From JBBBNV01 sp037137075 (GTDB taxonomy: Bacteria > Bacillota > Bacilli > Paenibacillales > NBRC-103111), in contig NZ_JBBBNV010000037.1 of the NCBI RefSeq assembly GCF_037137075.1, positions 1 to 33,610 on the forward strand: DNA of 33,610 nucleotides, read 5' to 3'. The notes beneath the pieces were generated by a model, which was given only the letters and a program-made list of their open reading frames with translations, was not told the DNA's origin and did not search any database. Below are positions 1-7,646 of the stretch, piece after piece; the stretch's first letter is position 1; each line of letters starts with the position of its first letter. Made by a program: the position numbers and the translations under genes.

Positions 1-68
1 CTGGCCTGGTAGGCCGCGATCCGCTCGCTCCATATGGCTTGCAGATTCATTTCCAATTTAGAATCCAT
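1..68 (-). CDS. IS66 TnpA-like accessory protein, N-terminal fragment
   Basis: The minus strand reads MDSKLEMNLQAIWSERIAAY and onward, cut by the window edge after about 22 residues. A Trp followed by a basic 'ERIAAYQAS'-type helix resembles the start of the small IS66 accessory protein TnpA, a DNA-binding protein needed for transposition. The ATG at 68 has a purine-rich GAGAGG directly abutting it, which is too close for a good ribosome site. TTG at 56 or ATG at 50 are alternative starts. The call rests on a very short stretch plus the adjacent GTAAGCGTC terminus. Confidence 0.45.
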   Translation of the reverse strand, partial: MDSKLEMNLQAIWSERIAAYQA

Positions 69-143
69 CCTCTCGTTAGCATGATGGATTCATTATGAGG
101 GATTGCTTTGCCTACGAACAGGTGGGTTTGGTTTGACGCTTAC
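1..143 (-). mobile_element. End of an IS66-family-like insertion sequence (partial, runs off left edge)
   Basis: On the minus strand a sequence beginning GTAAGCGTC starts at 143 and is followed 75 bp later by a short reading frame resembling the first gene (tnpA) of IS66 elements. IS66-family inverted repeats are known to begin with GTAA, and tnpA lies close inside the left end. Both the terminal motif and the gene position fit. The rest of the element (tnpB, tnpC, other end) and the target duplication lie outside the window, so the assignment cannot be closed here. It could also be a solo remnant. Confidence 0.5.
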
Positions 144-171
144 AACGGTATGAATCATGCTTGTTTTCGCT
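144..171 (+). other. Residual CRISPR leader, 28 bp
   Basis: This is all that separates the putative IS66 end (143) from the first repeat (172). Type I-C arrays are normally preceded by an AT-rich leader of roughly 100 bp or more that carries the promoter and the signals for spacer integration. These 28 bp contain no recognisable -35/-10 pair. The array orientation (repeat ending ATTGAAAC) makes this the leader side. Confidence 0.5.
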
Positions 172-1609
172 GTCGCACCCTGTATGGGTGCGTGGATTGA
201 AACCTTTTGGGGAAACTGGGTTAATATTTACTCATCCCCGTCGCACCCTGTATGGGTGCGTGGATTGAAACACTCGATGTGGATGCAGAAACACTGGAAG
301 AGGAAGTCGCACCCTGTATGGGTGCGTGGATTGAAACAGCGATTGAATCATATGTATTAAACCAATCTGAATGTCGCACCCTGTATGGGTGCGTGGATTG
401 AAACGGATCAAAACTAAATTTATTTTCATCGATTATAGTCGCACCCTGTATGGGTGCGTGGATTGAAACGAGACTCAGGCTGGTATCCAGTTCCGCGCCA
501 CTGAGTCGCACCCTGTATGGGTGCGTGGATTGAAACCCAAGACAAGCAGCGCATGGAGGATTAACTGGGCAAGTCGCACCCTGTATGGGTGCGTGGATTG
601 AAACTGGAGGATTACAAAGATTTTATTGATATTTTGAACGTCGCACCCTGTATGGGTGCGTGGATTGAAACAGGGTAGCCGTCATCCCTGCCGCCCATCG
701 TGCCGGTCGCACCCTGTATGGGTGCGTGGATTGAAACAATTGAGGAGATTAACTCATAATGAATTTATTGAAAGTCGCACCCTGTATGGGTGCGTGGATT
801 GAAACCGCTGTCCGCTCTTACCTTGCGTTTCAGCGCAGGGAGTCGCACCCTGTATGGGTGCGTGGATTGAAACTCCAGCACAACGCCCCAGCTGGCGACC
901 CAGCGCCGTCGCACCCTGTATGGGTGCGTGGATTGAAACATTTTTAACAAACTTCATTTTATATTCCCCTTCCTGGTCGCACCCTGTATGGGTGCGTGGA
1001 TTGAAACCGGAGTAAGTTCTCAATAAGGCGCTCGACACTTTGAAGTCGCACCCTGTATGGGTGCGTGGATTGAAACCCTCCCCTGCCTTGCCAAAGCCGG
1101 ACCACCAGGCGGGTCGCACCCTGTATGGGTGCGTGGATTGAAACGACTTCGGAATTAGGAGCCGCCACAGGAGCCACAGGGTCGCACCCTGTATGGGTGC
1201 GTGGATTGAAACCGTATCTGTCCAAAGATAGTAGCGGCCGGGTCACGTCGCACCCTGTATGGGTGCGTGGATTGAAACGCCGATGGCAACCAGCGTATTA
1301 TACATCCGCTTTTGGTCGCACCCTGTATGGGTGCGTGGATTGAAACACTCGAATCCCAACGGCGATCATAACGTGTGTTGTCGCACCCTGTATGGGTGCG
1401 TGGATTGAAACGCATTGCCAATACAAAAAAATCATTATCGGCATTATGTCGCACCCTGTATGGGTGCGTGGATTGAAACAACTGATCGAACAAGAGGCCC
1501 GCCTCGTCCATCGTCGCACCCTGTATGGGTGCGTGGATTGAAACTCAGCGGCAACCGATGCAACAGGATTGGAAGGCGTCGCACCCTGTATGGGTGCGTG
1601 GATTGAAAC
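172..1609 (+). CRISPR. Type I-C-like CRISPR array, 22 repeats / 21 spacers
   Basis: Twenty-two copies of a 32-nt repeat start at 172, 240, 306, 373, 438, 505, 573, 640, 706, 774, 842, 908, 976, 1045, 1113, 1181, 1247, 1315, 1380, 1448, 1513 and 1578. All copies read identically. The repeat begins GTCGCACCC, has a perfect 7-bp stem CGCACCC / GGGTGCG around the loop TGTAT, and ends GTGGATTGAAAC, which is the known type I-C (Cas5c-processed) repeat pattern. Spacers are 33-37 nt and all different. The 3' ATTGAAAC end implies transcription left to right, with the newest spacers near 204. The cas genes expected upstream are not in the window, so whether the array is active cannot be told. Confidence 0.98.
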
Positions 1610-1709
1610 AGCTCGACGTCATAGTCTCCCTGGGCGTACTTCGCGTCGCCCCTGTACGTGAGCCTTTTGGCTTCGGCGGTCCTTTCTCCTTGGGAGCGCA
1701 ACCGGTTTG
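1610..1709 (-). other. Coding-like fragment across the array's distal end
   Basis: Read on the minus strand, 1709 to 1610 gives an uninterrupted protein-like string containing ERTAEAKRLTYRGDAKYAQG and continuing GDYDVEL up to the edge of the last perfect repeat. It has no start codon with a ribosome site. It covers both the last 35-nt spacer-like segment and the decayed repeat. It may be a fragment of a mobile-element or phage gene, or chance. From 1710 to 1922 I see no gene; a weak TATAGT (1868-1873) could serve the following pseudogene. Confidence 0.3.
1645..1662 (+). repeat. Decayed terminal CRISPR repeat
   Basis: Exactly 35 nt after the last perfect repeat, the sequence GTCGCCCCTGTACGTGAG matches the first part of the repeat with one deleted base and then diverges. 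Degeneration of the leader-distal repeat is common in CRISPR arrays, and the 35-nt gap (1610-1644) is a normal spacer length. The 3' half of the repeat is not recognisable. Confidence 0.6.
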
Positions 1710-1922
1710 AACACGATCGATATGTGCAAATGTGCAAAGCCTCCCGGCAGCGCACGTTTTTTTGTTTTCCCGGTCTTTTCCCGCCTGGATGTCTCTTTTA
1801 CCCGGGTAACCGCAAGGATTGAGCACTTGTAAAAAAATGTCTAGTGGCTATTACAATAAAACTGGACTATAGTAAACAATAACTGTGCATCAGGACATCA
1901 AGGAATTGAAAGCAGGGGAAGC

Positions 1923-2509
1923 TTGAACAAAAATCGGTGGTTTCTCAAAATGCTGTTCTCGTATTTCCCGATTTTTTATGTGTCATTGCGGTCATTTTTT
2001 TGATCTCGACCTTTATGATTCATGAGACCTCGCAGAAGCAATCGTTGAAAACGAACGCGGCGTTTGCAAATTATGTGCTGGCGATTTTGGAGCAGTCGTT
2101 CAAAGCGATAGACGGCACGATGATTAAAGAGATCGATCAGAACGAGAGCCTGCAGGAGTATTTGTATACATCGGATACGTTCAAAAGATACTATTACGCC
2201 AACAAGGTGTCGGATAATTTCAATAATGTCGTGATTAATAATAAATTGCTGAATTCGATTTATTTGTACAATTTCGAGGACCAGTCCGTGCTGAGCTCCA
2301 CGATTTCGACGAAGGCGGATTCCTTTGGCGATGAGCCGTTCATTCGTCAGCTTCAAAAGGGAGATTTCCCGAAGGGCTGGACGAATACCCGGATGTATCA
2401 TGAGCTGGAATACGATAAGCCGGCCGAGGTGTTCTCGCTGGTCAAGCCGTTCCCGTTGTTTACTGCGGAGAAAGGGTTTATTGCTTATAATACCCAATAT
2501 CTGCCATAA
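1923..2509 (+). pseudogene. AraC-family regulator with membrane sensor domain, frameshifted and truncated
   Basis: A TTG at 1923 preceded by AGGGGAAG opens a frame reading MNKNRWFLKMLFSYFPIFYV. This matches the usual start of Paenibacillus-type AraC regulators that carry an N-terminal transmembrane helix and an extracellular sensor domain. After about 21 codons the frame runs into a stop, but the expected continuation (AVIFLISTFMIHETSQKQS...) follows in another frame, consistent with loss of one base near 1987. The sensor half continues to about residue 190 and then stops. The second transmembrane helix and the C-terminal HTH (normal length over 700 residues) are missing. The end near 2500 abuts the lepA promoter, so this is probably a deletion remnant. 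Confidence 0.7.
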
Positions 2510-2531
2510 TCTAGTTCCCGCAGCCGTCCCA

Positions 2532-2560
2532 TTGCCCTTATGTTCGGCTATTGGTATAAT
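2532..2560 (+). promoter_or_regulatory. Sigma-A promoter of lepA
   Basis: TTGCCC (2532-2537), 17-bp spacer, TATAAT (2555-2560), with TGG just before the -10 (extended -10). It lies 43 bp ahead of the lepA start. Confidence 0.7.
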
Positions 2561-2602
2561 AAAATGTATTTAGTTTCGTTACTTGTGTAGGGGGATCGCT
2601 GC

Positions 2603-4417
2603 ATGTCCGACATTCAAGCCAGACAAAAGAAAATCCGCAACTTCAGCATCATTGCCCATATTGACCACGGCAAATCGACGCTGGCGGACCGGATTTTGGA
2701 GTTTACCGGCGCGCTGACTTCGCGTGAAATGCAGGAGCAGGTGCTGGACCAGATGGATCTCGAGCGGGAGCGCGGCATCACGATTAAGCTGCAGGCCGTA
2801 CGACTGAACTATCGCGCCGATGACGGCGAAGAATATATTCTTAACCTGATTGATACACCGGGACACGTCGACTTTACGTATGAGGTGTCGCGCAGCCTGG
2901 CGGCCTGTGAAGGGGCGCTGCTGGTCGTTGACGCAGCCCAGGGCATTGAGGCGCAGACGCTGGCGAACGTATATTTGGCGCTGGACAACAACCTGGAAAT
3001 ACTGCCGGTCATTAACAAAATCGATTTGCCGAGCGCAGACCCGGACCGGGTGAAGCAGGAGATCGAAGATGTCATCGGTCTGGATGCCAGTGAGGCTGTG
3101 CTTGCTTCGGCGAAGGCCGGCATCGGCATTAAAGAAATTTTGGAGCAGGTCGTACAGCTTGTGCCGGCTCCCACAGGCGATCCGGATCAGCCGCTGAAAG
3201 CGCTCATTTTCGACTCCCACTACGACCCGTATAAAGGGGTTATCGTATACGTGCGGGTCATTGACGGCACGATTAAGGCGGGGTCCAAAATCAAGTTTAT
3301 GGCGACCGGCGCGACCTTCGAGGTCATTGAGGTCGGGGCGTTCAAGCCGCGTATGGGGACTGTGGATGCGCTGTACGTCGGAGACGTCGGCTTCGTTGTA
3401 GCCGGGATTAAGAACGTTAAGGATACCCGGGTCGGGGATACGATTACCGATTTCAAAAATCCGGCCCCTGAGCCGCTGCCCGGCTACCGCCGCATTAACC
3501 CGATGGTGTTCTGCGGTCTGTACCCGATTGAGTCGTCCGACTATGACGATCTGCGCGAAGCGCTGGAGAAGCTGGAGCTGAACGACGCTTCGCTCCGTTA
3601 CGAGCCGGAGACGTCCACCGCGCTTGGCTTCGGCTTCCGCTGCGGCTTCCTCGGCTTGCTGCACATGGAGATTATTCAGGAACGGATCGAGCGCGAGTTT
3701 AACATACCGCTCATTACGACGGCGCCAAGCGTTATTTTTAAGGTGACGCTCACGAACGGGGAGCAGATGAATATCGATAACCCGTCGCTGATGCCGGAGC
3801 AGGGGAAGATCGACTTTGTCGAAGAGCCGTTCGTCAAAGCGAAAATTATTGTGCCGAACGATTATGTCGGCGCCATCATGGAGCTGTGCCAGGGCAAGCG
3901 AGGAGAGTTCGTGGATATGCAGTATCTCGATACGACTCGCGTCACACTGACCTACGATATTCCGCTGTCCGAAATCGTGTACGATTTCTTCGATCAGCTG
4001 AAATCCAATACCCGGGGCTATGCGTCGTTTGATTACGAGCTGTCGGGCTACAAGCGGTCCAATCTGGTCAAGATGGACATTATGCTCAACGGCGAGCAGG
4101 TCGATGCGCTGTCCGTTATCGTGCACCGTGACCGTGCGTACAACCGCGGCCGCATCATCTGCGAGAAGCTGAAGGAGCTCATCCCGCGCCAAATGTTCGA
4201 GGTGCCGGTTCAGGCTTCGATCGGGACGAAGGTTATCGCCCGCGAAACGGTCAAAGCGATGCGCAAGAACGTCCTGGCCAAGTGCTACGGCGGGGACATC
4301 TCCCGGAAGCGGAAGCTCCTGGAGAAGCAGAAGGAAGGGAAGAAGCGCATGAAGCAGGTCGGCAGCGTAGAGGTGCCGCAGGAAGCGTTCATGGCGGTTC
4401 TGAGTATTGACGATTAG
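2603..4417 (+). CDS. lepA: Elongation factor 4 (LepA), ribosome back-translocase GTPase
   Basis: 604 residues, the normal LepA length. The G1 loop AHIDHGKST is at residues 18-26, DTPGH (G3) and NKID (G4) follow, and the C-terminal LepA-specific domain ends in a Lys/Arg-rich tail (SRKRKLLEKQKEGKKRMKQV). LepA binds the ribosome and GTP and remobilises stalled or mis-translocated ribosomes. The ATG has GGGGGAT upstream. In Bacillus it heads the cluster that continues with hemW and hrcA. Here a three-gene block intervenes before hemW and a strong terminator follows lepA, so it is transcribed alone. Confidence 0.98.
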   Translation: MSDIQARQKKIRNFSIIAHIDHGKSTLADRILEFTGALTSREMQEQVLDQMDLERERGITIKLQAVRLNYRADDGEEYILNLIDTPGHVDFTYEVSRSLAACEGALLVVDAAQGIEAQTLANVYLALDNNLEILPVINKIDLPSADPDRVKQEIEDVIGLDASEAVLASAKAGIGIKEILEQVVQLVPAPTGDPDQPLKALIFDSHYDPYKGVIVYVRVIDGTIKAGSKIKFMATGATFEVIEVGAFKPRMGTVDALYVGDVGFVVAGIKNVKDTRVGDTITDFKNPAPEPLPGYRRINPMVFCGLYPIESSDYDDLREALEKLELNDASLRYEPETSTALGFGFRCGFLGLLHMEIIQERIEREFNIPLITTAPSVIFKVTLTNGEQMNIDNPSLMPEQGKIDFVEEPFVKAKIIVPNDYVGAIMELCQGKRGEFVDMQYLDTTRVTLTYDIPLSEIVYDFFDQLKSNTRGYASFDYELSGYKRSNLVKMDIMLNGEQVDALSVIVHRDRAYNRGRIICEKLKELIPRQMFEVPVQASIGTKVIARETVKAMRKNVLAKCYGGDISRKRKLLEKQKEGKKRMKQVGSVEVPQEAFMAVLSIDD

Positions 4418-4457
4418 AGCTGGAAACTGGCGTTATCAAATCCGGTGAAAATAATTA

Positions 4458-4501
4458 ACCCGGCAGCCGCTCCTGATTCAGGAGGGCTGCCGGGTATTTT
4501 T
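4458..4501 (+). terminator. Rho-independent terminator of lepA
   Basis: Stem ACCCGGCAGCC (4458-4468) pairs with GGCTGCCGGGT (4485-4495). A second inner stem TCCTG/CAGGA continues the hairpin, and the T tract runs 4497-4501. Confidence 0.9.
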
Positions 4502-4556
4502 GCGCTGAACGTGATCTTGGCGGAGGCGCGCTCGCTCACGACTTCTGATACCGGTC

Positions 4557-4600
4557 CAAACCCGAACCCGAACCGAACCCGAACCCGAATCCGACGAACC
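4557..4600. repeat. Short degenerate tandem repeat (ACCCGA-type hexamer)
   Basis: About seven imperfect copies of the hexamer CCCGAA run head to tail between the lepA terminator and the LysR gene. One unit is shortened by a base and the last ones are substituted. It is non-coding on either strand as far as I can see and is a candidate slippage tract. Confidence 0.75.
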
Positions 4601-4650
4601 CGGCCCGAGTGCATGCTGCCGCCGTTGGGGCACCTCAAGAATACACGATT

Positions 4651-5532
4651 TTACAAACGGGAATGGCTCGGCACAAACAGCTGCTGGATCGTCTCGATAA
4701 ACAGCTGGACGGCCGTAGAGGTCTCCTTCCGGGACGGCACCGCCAGGCTGATTTCCCGCCAAAATGTCGGCTGAATCTCCCGGAACTGCACGTCCGGAGG
4801 AAGGGAGGAGAGCGCGAGCTCCGGCAGTATGGCCAGGCCCAGTCCTTCCTGAACCATGTTCAACACGGTGCCGGTGTTGTGTACGGTGAATTCCGCCCGC
4901 AGGCTGATGCCTGTGCGCTCGAACAGATCCACAATAGGCGCCTCGCAGCCCTTGACCATAATGATCGGCTGTTTCTCCAAATCCGGGACCCGAAGGTACG
5001 GCTGCCCGCTTAACGGATGGTCGCTGCGCAGGACCGTCACCATTTTCTCCTTCATGAGCGGAATGGTCCGGACATTCGACTCGCCGAATGCGATAATCCC
5101 GATGTCCACGACACGGTTGGCGAGCCAGCCATTAATTTCCTCCATGGTGCCTTCATGGGGAACGATCTGCAGGTTCGGGTAGCTTTCTTGGAACACCCGA
5201 ATAATTTTCGGCAAAAAATAGGCCGAGGCGCTCGGAAAGGTGCCGATGTGGATGCTGCCGGTCTCCAGGCCCTTTTCCGCGGCGATTTCCTGCTCGATGT
5301 GATGCAGGCTTTTTAGAATCGCCTGGGCCTGAATGAGAATGCGCCGCCCGATATCGGTGAGCATAATGCCCCGGCTGCGATCGCGCAGCATCAGGCTGAC
5401 GCCAAGCTCGGCCTCCAGACCTGCGATGGCATGGCTGACGGCGGGCTGAGTCATATTCAGCGCTTTGCCCGCCTGGGTGAAGCTGCCGGTCTCGACTGCT
5501 TTGACAAAAATCGTTAATTGTGTCAGGGTCAT
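4651..5532 (-). CDS. LysR-family transcriptional regulator
   Basis: 293 residues from the ATG at 5532, chosen because GAGGA lies 8 nt upstream. An upstream in-frame start would add 25 residues without a better site. The N-terminal winged HTH (about residues 1-60, containing FTQAGKALNMTQPAVSHAI) is classic LysR, followed by the linker helix and a two-lobed periplasmic-binding-fold effector domain from about residue 90. The gene is divergent from the EamA transporter gene with a 101-bp shared upstream region, the usual LysR arrangement in which the regulator controls its neighbour. The ligand is unknown. Confidence 0.93.
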   Translation of the reverse strand: MTLTQLTIFVKAVETGSFTQAGKALNMTQPAVSHAIAGLEAELGVSLMLRDRSRGIMLTDIGRRILIQAQAILKSLHHIEQEIAAEKGLETGSIHIGTFPSASAYFLPKIIRVFQESYPNLQIVPHEGTMEEINGWLANRVVDIGIIAFGESNVRTIPLMKEKMVTVLRSDHPLSGQPYLRVPDLEKQPIIMVKGCEAPIVDLFERTGISLRAEFTVHNTGTVLNMVQEGLGLAILPELALSSLPPDVQFREIQPTFWREISLAVPSRKETSTAVQLFIETIQQLFVPSHSRL

Positions 5533-5633
5533 AATGAAATCCTCATGTCTGATATAAATAGCATTCATTTTATTTCTGATGTTAATTAGCGTATCATAAA
5601 AAAGCAAAAGAGAACAAGGGAGTGTGAGTCAAC
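5533..5633. promoter_or_regulatory. Divergent regulatory region between LysR and EamA genes
   Basis: An AT-rich 101-bp interval holding both start regions. It includes an imperfect AT-rich dyad (ATAAAT ... ATTTTAT near 5550-5572), of the type LysR regulators bind. No promoter is clear enough to assign. On the minus strand TTGTTC-N18-TACGCT is a weak candidate for the LysR gene. Confidence 0.35.
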
Positions 5634-6533
5634 GTGAAGCAGCTGTCGAGAGTACAGATGGCACTATTGCTCGGCTTTCTGGTCGTCATCTGGGGAGTAA
5701 ACTGGCCCTTGTCGAAGTTTGCGCTTGCTTACACGCCGCCTATATTGTTTGGCGGAATGCGGACCTTCATCGGGGGGCTGCTGCTGCTGGCAGTGGCGCT
5801 GACCAGATATAAACAGCTGCGGCTTAAGGAGTCGTGGAAAATTTACGTGATATCGGCCGTACTGAATATCATTTTATTTTACGGCCTGCAGATGCTGGGC
5901 CTAGGCTATCTTCCGGCGGGGCTGTTCTCCGCGATTGTATTTTTGCAGCCGGTGTTGCTGGGCATTATGGCGTGGCTGTGGCTGGGAGAAGCGATGTTTG
6001 GCTTGAAGATCGCCGGATTTATCATCGGCTTTGCCGGCGTAGCCGCAATTAGCGCAGGCGGGTTTACCGGGGACTTGTCCATGACGGGAGTTGTACTCGG
6101 GTTCGCGTGTGCCGTCAGCTGGGCGTTCGGGACCTTCTATGTCAAAAAAACGTCGGGTCAAGTGGACGCGGTCTGGCTGGTCACAGTGCAGCTGCTGATT
6201 GGCGGCGTATTCATGATGGGCGCAGGATCGTTATTTGAAAGCTGGTCATCCATCATTTGGTCGGCGCCGTTTATTTATGATTTGCTGTTTATTTCGATTT
6301 TTGTTATTGCGATCGGCTGGTTCGTATTTTTTCGGCTGGTGGGGTCCGGCGAAGCGGGTAAAGTGGCTTCATTTACATTCCTGATTCCCCTCATCGCTAT
6401 TTTTTCCAGCGTGCTGTTCATGAAGGAGCAGATTACGCTGAATCTGGTGCTGGGGCTGCTGTTTATTGCAGCTAGCATCTTCATGGTGAATGCCAAGCCG
6501 AAATCCATGCGGATGAAGCAATCCGCTCCATGA
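5634..6533 (+). CDS. EamA/DMT-family transporter
   Basis: 299 residues with ten predicted hydrophobic helices arranged as two EamA repeats. The first begins LLGFLVVIWGVNWPLSKFAL and the second starts around residue 150 (VVLGFACAVSWAFGTFYVKK). Drug/metabolite-superfamily members of this size are inner-membrane exporters of amino acids or other small metabolites; the substrate cannot be read from sequence. The GTG start at 5634 follows AAGGGAG about 11 nt upstream. Divergent from and probably regulated by the LysR gene. Ends before a bidirectional terminator. Confidence 0.93.
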   Translation: MKQLSRVQMALLLGFLVVIWGVNWPLSKFALAYTPPILFGGMRTFIGGLLLLAVALTRYKQLRLKESWKIYVISAVLNIILFYGLQMLGLGYLPAGLFSAIVFLQPVLLGIMAWLWLGEAMFGLKIAGFIIGFAGVAAISAGGFTGDLSMTGVVLGFACAVSWAFGTFYVKKTSGQVDAVWLVTVQLLIGGVFMMGAGSLFESWSSIIWSAPFIYDLLFISIFVIAIGWFVFFRLVGSGEAGKVASFTFLIPLIAIFSSVLFMKEQITLNLVLGLLFIAASIFMVNAKPKSMRMKQSAP

Positions 6534-6659
6534 TTGCCAAGGCTGGACTGCAAAGCGCGAAGGTGCGCACAAGAGTACACTAAACATGAAAAGCGTGAGT
6601 CGATACGGTGAACATTTGCTGCTGGCGCTGGCAGCAGTGATTCGCAACAACAAATCATG

Positions 6660-6700
6660 AAAACGGCTGCGCTTCCTTTCTCAGGACACGCAGCCGTTTT
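6660..6700. terminator. Bidirectional terminator between EamA and DsbA-like genes
   Basis: Perfect 12-bp stem AAAACGGCTGCG (6660-6671) / CGCAGCCGTTTT (6689-6700). The flanking A and T runs make it work for both convergent genes. Confidence 0.85.
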
Positions 6701-6715
6701 CTCGGCAAGAATCCG

Positions 6716-6743
6716 CACCGCGCGCAGCTCCCAGCGCGCGGTG
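6716..6743. repeat. GC-rich 10-bp perfect inverted repeat
   Basis: CACCGCGCGC (6716-6725) pairs with GCGCGCGGTG (6734-6743) across an 8-nt loop, followed only by TTT. It may act as a second stop for read-through from the left or be a leftover of a mobile palindrome. Function unknown. Confidence 0.6.
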
Positions 6744-6779
6744 TTTCGCTGCATGACGGCGGTCGGTCGACCACATGGC

Positions 6780-7409
6780 TTATTCCTTTTGGGCGGCCTG
6801 CTCCAGCGCCTGCAGGAACGCTTCCGCGGGCTGAGCGCCGGATAGCGCATAGCGGCCATCCATAACGAAAAACGGCACGCCGCGGATTCCAAGCTGGCGG
6901 GCGGTGGACAGATCGGCATCGATGCGGGCATTCAGTGCGGTGTCACTTAGCGTTTTACGCACGGCTTCCCGGTCGAGACCGGCTTCCTCCGCAATATCCA
7001 GCAGAATTTCTACATCGCCGATATCGCGACCCTCCTCAAAGTAAGCCTGCATGACCCGATCGAATAATTCCATTTGCTTGTTTTCGGGGACGCCGAGGAT
7101 GAGCCGGTGGGAAAGGCGGGTATTCGGATAAACCTTCACCTTGGAGAAATCAAAGGTTAGGCCGCTCTGGGCGCCGGCTCTGGTTACTTGGTCAAACACT
7201 TGATCAAGCTCCTGCTCACTGCGGCCTATTTTGCGGGACATATACTCGCGGAATGGCAGTCCTTGCTCCGGTGTCGTGCCATCGAGCAGGAACGCCCGCG
7301 GACGAAGCTCCACTTCCTCTCCGCTCCAGCGGCTTAGCGCGTCGGCCAGATTCTTTTTGCCAATCCGGCACCACGGGCATACGGTATCGGAATAAATTTC
7401 GATTAACAC
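6780..7409 (-). CDS. DsbA-family (FrnE-like) thiol oxidoreductase
   Basis: 209 residues from GTG 7409, preceded by AAGGATGG. The thioredoxin fold begins at once (IEIYSDTVCPWCRIGKKNL) with the active-site pair CPWC at about residues 11-14. A helical insertion follows, with the cis-Pro loop GIRGVPFFVMDGRYALSGAQ near the C-terminus. This is the FrnE/2-hydroxychromene-isomerase-like branch of DsbA proteins. It has no signal peptide, so it is probably cytoplasmic, acting in disulfide or oxidative-stress metabolism. Convergent with the EamA gene and divergent from hemW. Confidence 0.92.
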   Translation of the reverse strand: MLIEIYSDTVCPWCRIGKKNLADALSRWSGEEVELRPRAFLLDGTTPEQGLPFREYMSRKIGRSEQELDQVFDQVTRAGAQSGLTFDFSKVKVYPNTRLSHRLILGVPENKQMELFDRVMQAYFEEGRDIGDVEILLDIAEEAGLDREAVRKTLSDTALNARIDADLSTARQLGIRGVPFFVMDGRYALSGAQPAEAFLQALEQAAQKE

Positions 7410-7466
7410 AGCGCATCCATCCTTTGGGCTCAATTCTTCTTGAAAATTAGCTCTTATGCTCCTACC

Positions 7467-7496
7467 AGTATAAATCACTTGTGTGGCGGGAGCCAA
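7467..7496 (-). promoter_or_regulatory. Candidate promoter of the DsbA-like gene
   Basis: On the minus strand TTGGCT (7496-7491), 18-bp spacer, TATACT (7472-7467), about 58 bp ahead of the GTG start. Confidence 0.4.
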
Positions 7497-7646
7497 TGGG
7501 GCGGAGAAAACCATATCATCAGGATAGTCAAGGCCGCTAATTTACCCGCAGACAGGCGAAACTCGCCGGAATGTGGTATGGTAATAAGGCAGGAAAGACA
7601 GCAAACGGGCGGAGGAAGCCCGGCAAGCGAGAGGAATCGACTGAAC

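Noticed and set aside
157..1826. Many short overlapping open frames on both strands with repeated peptides such as HPVWVRGLK and NPRTHTGCD
   Set aside because: They are translations of the CRISPR repeat; no ribosome sites or real protein features.
2579..4192. 537-codon open frame antisense to lepA
   Set aside because: Lies wholly over a certain conserved gene; shadow frame of GC-biased codons.
7440..7646. N-terminal extension of hemW by 69 codons
   Set aside because: No family member has it, it overlaps the DsbA-like promoter, and ATG 7647 matches the family start.
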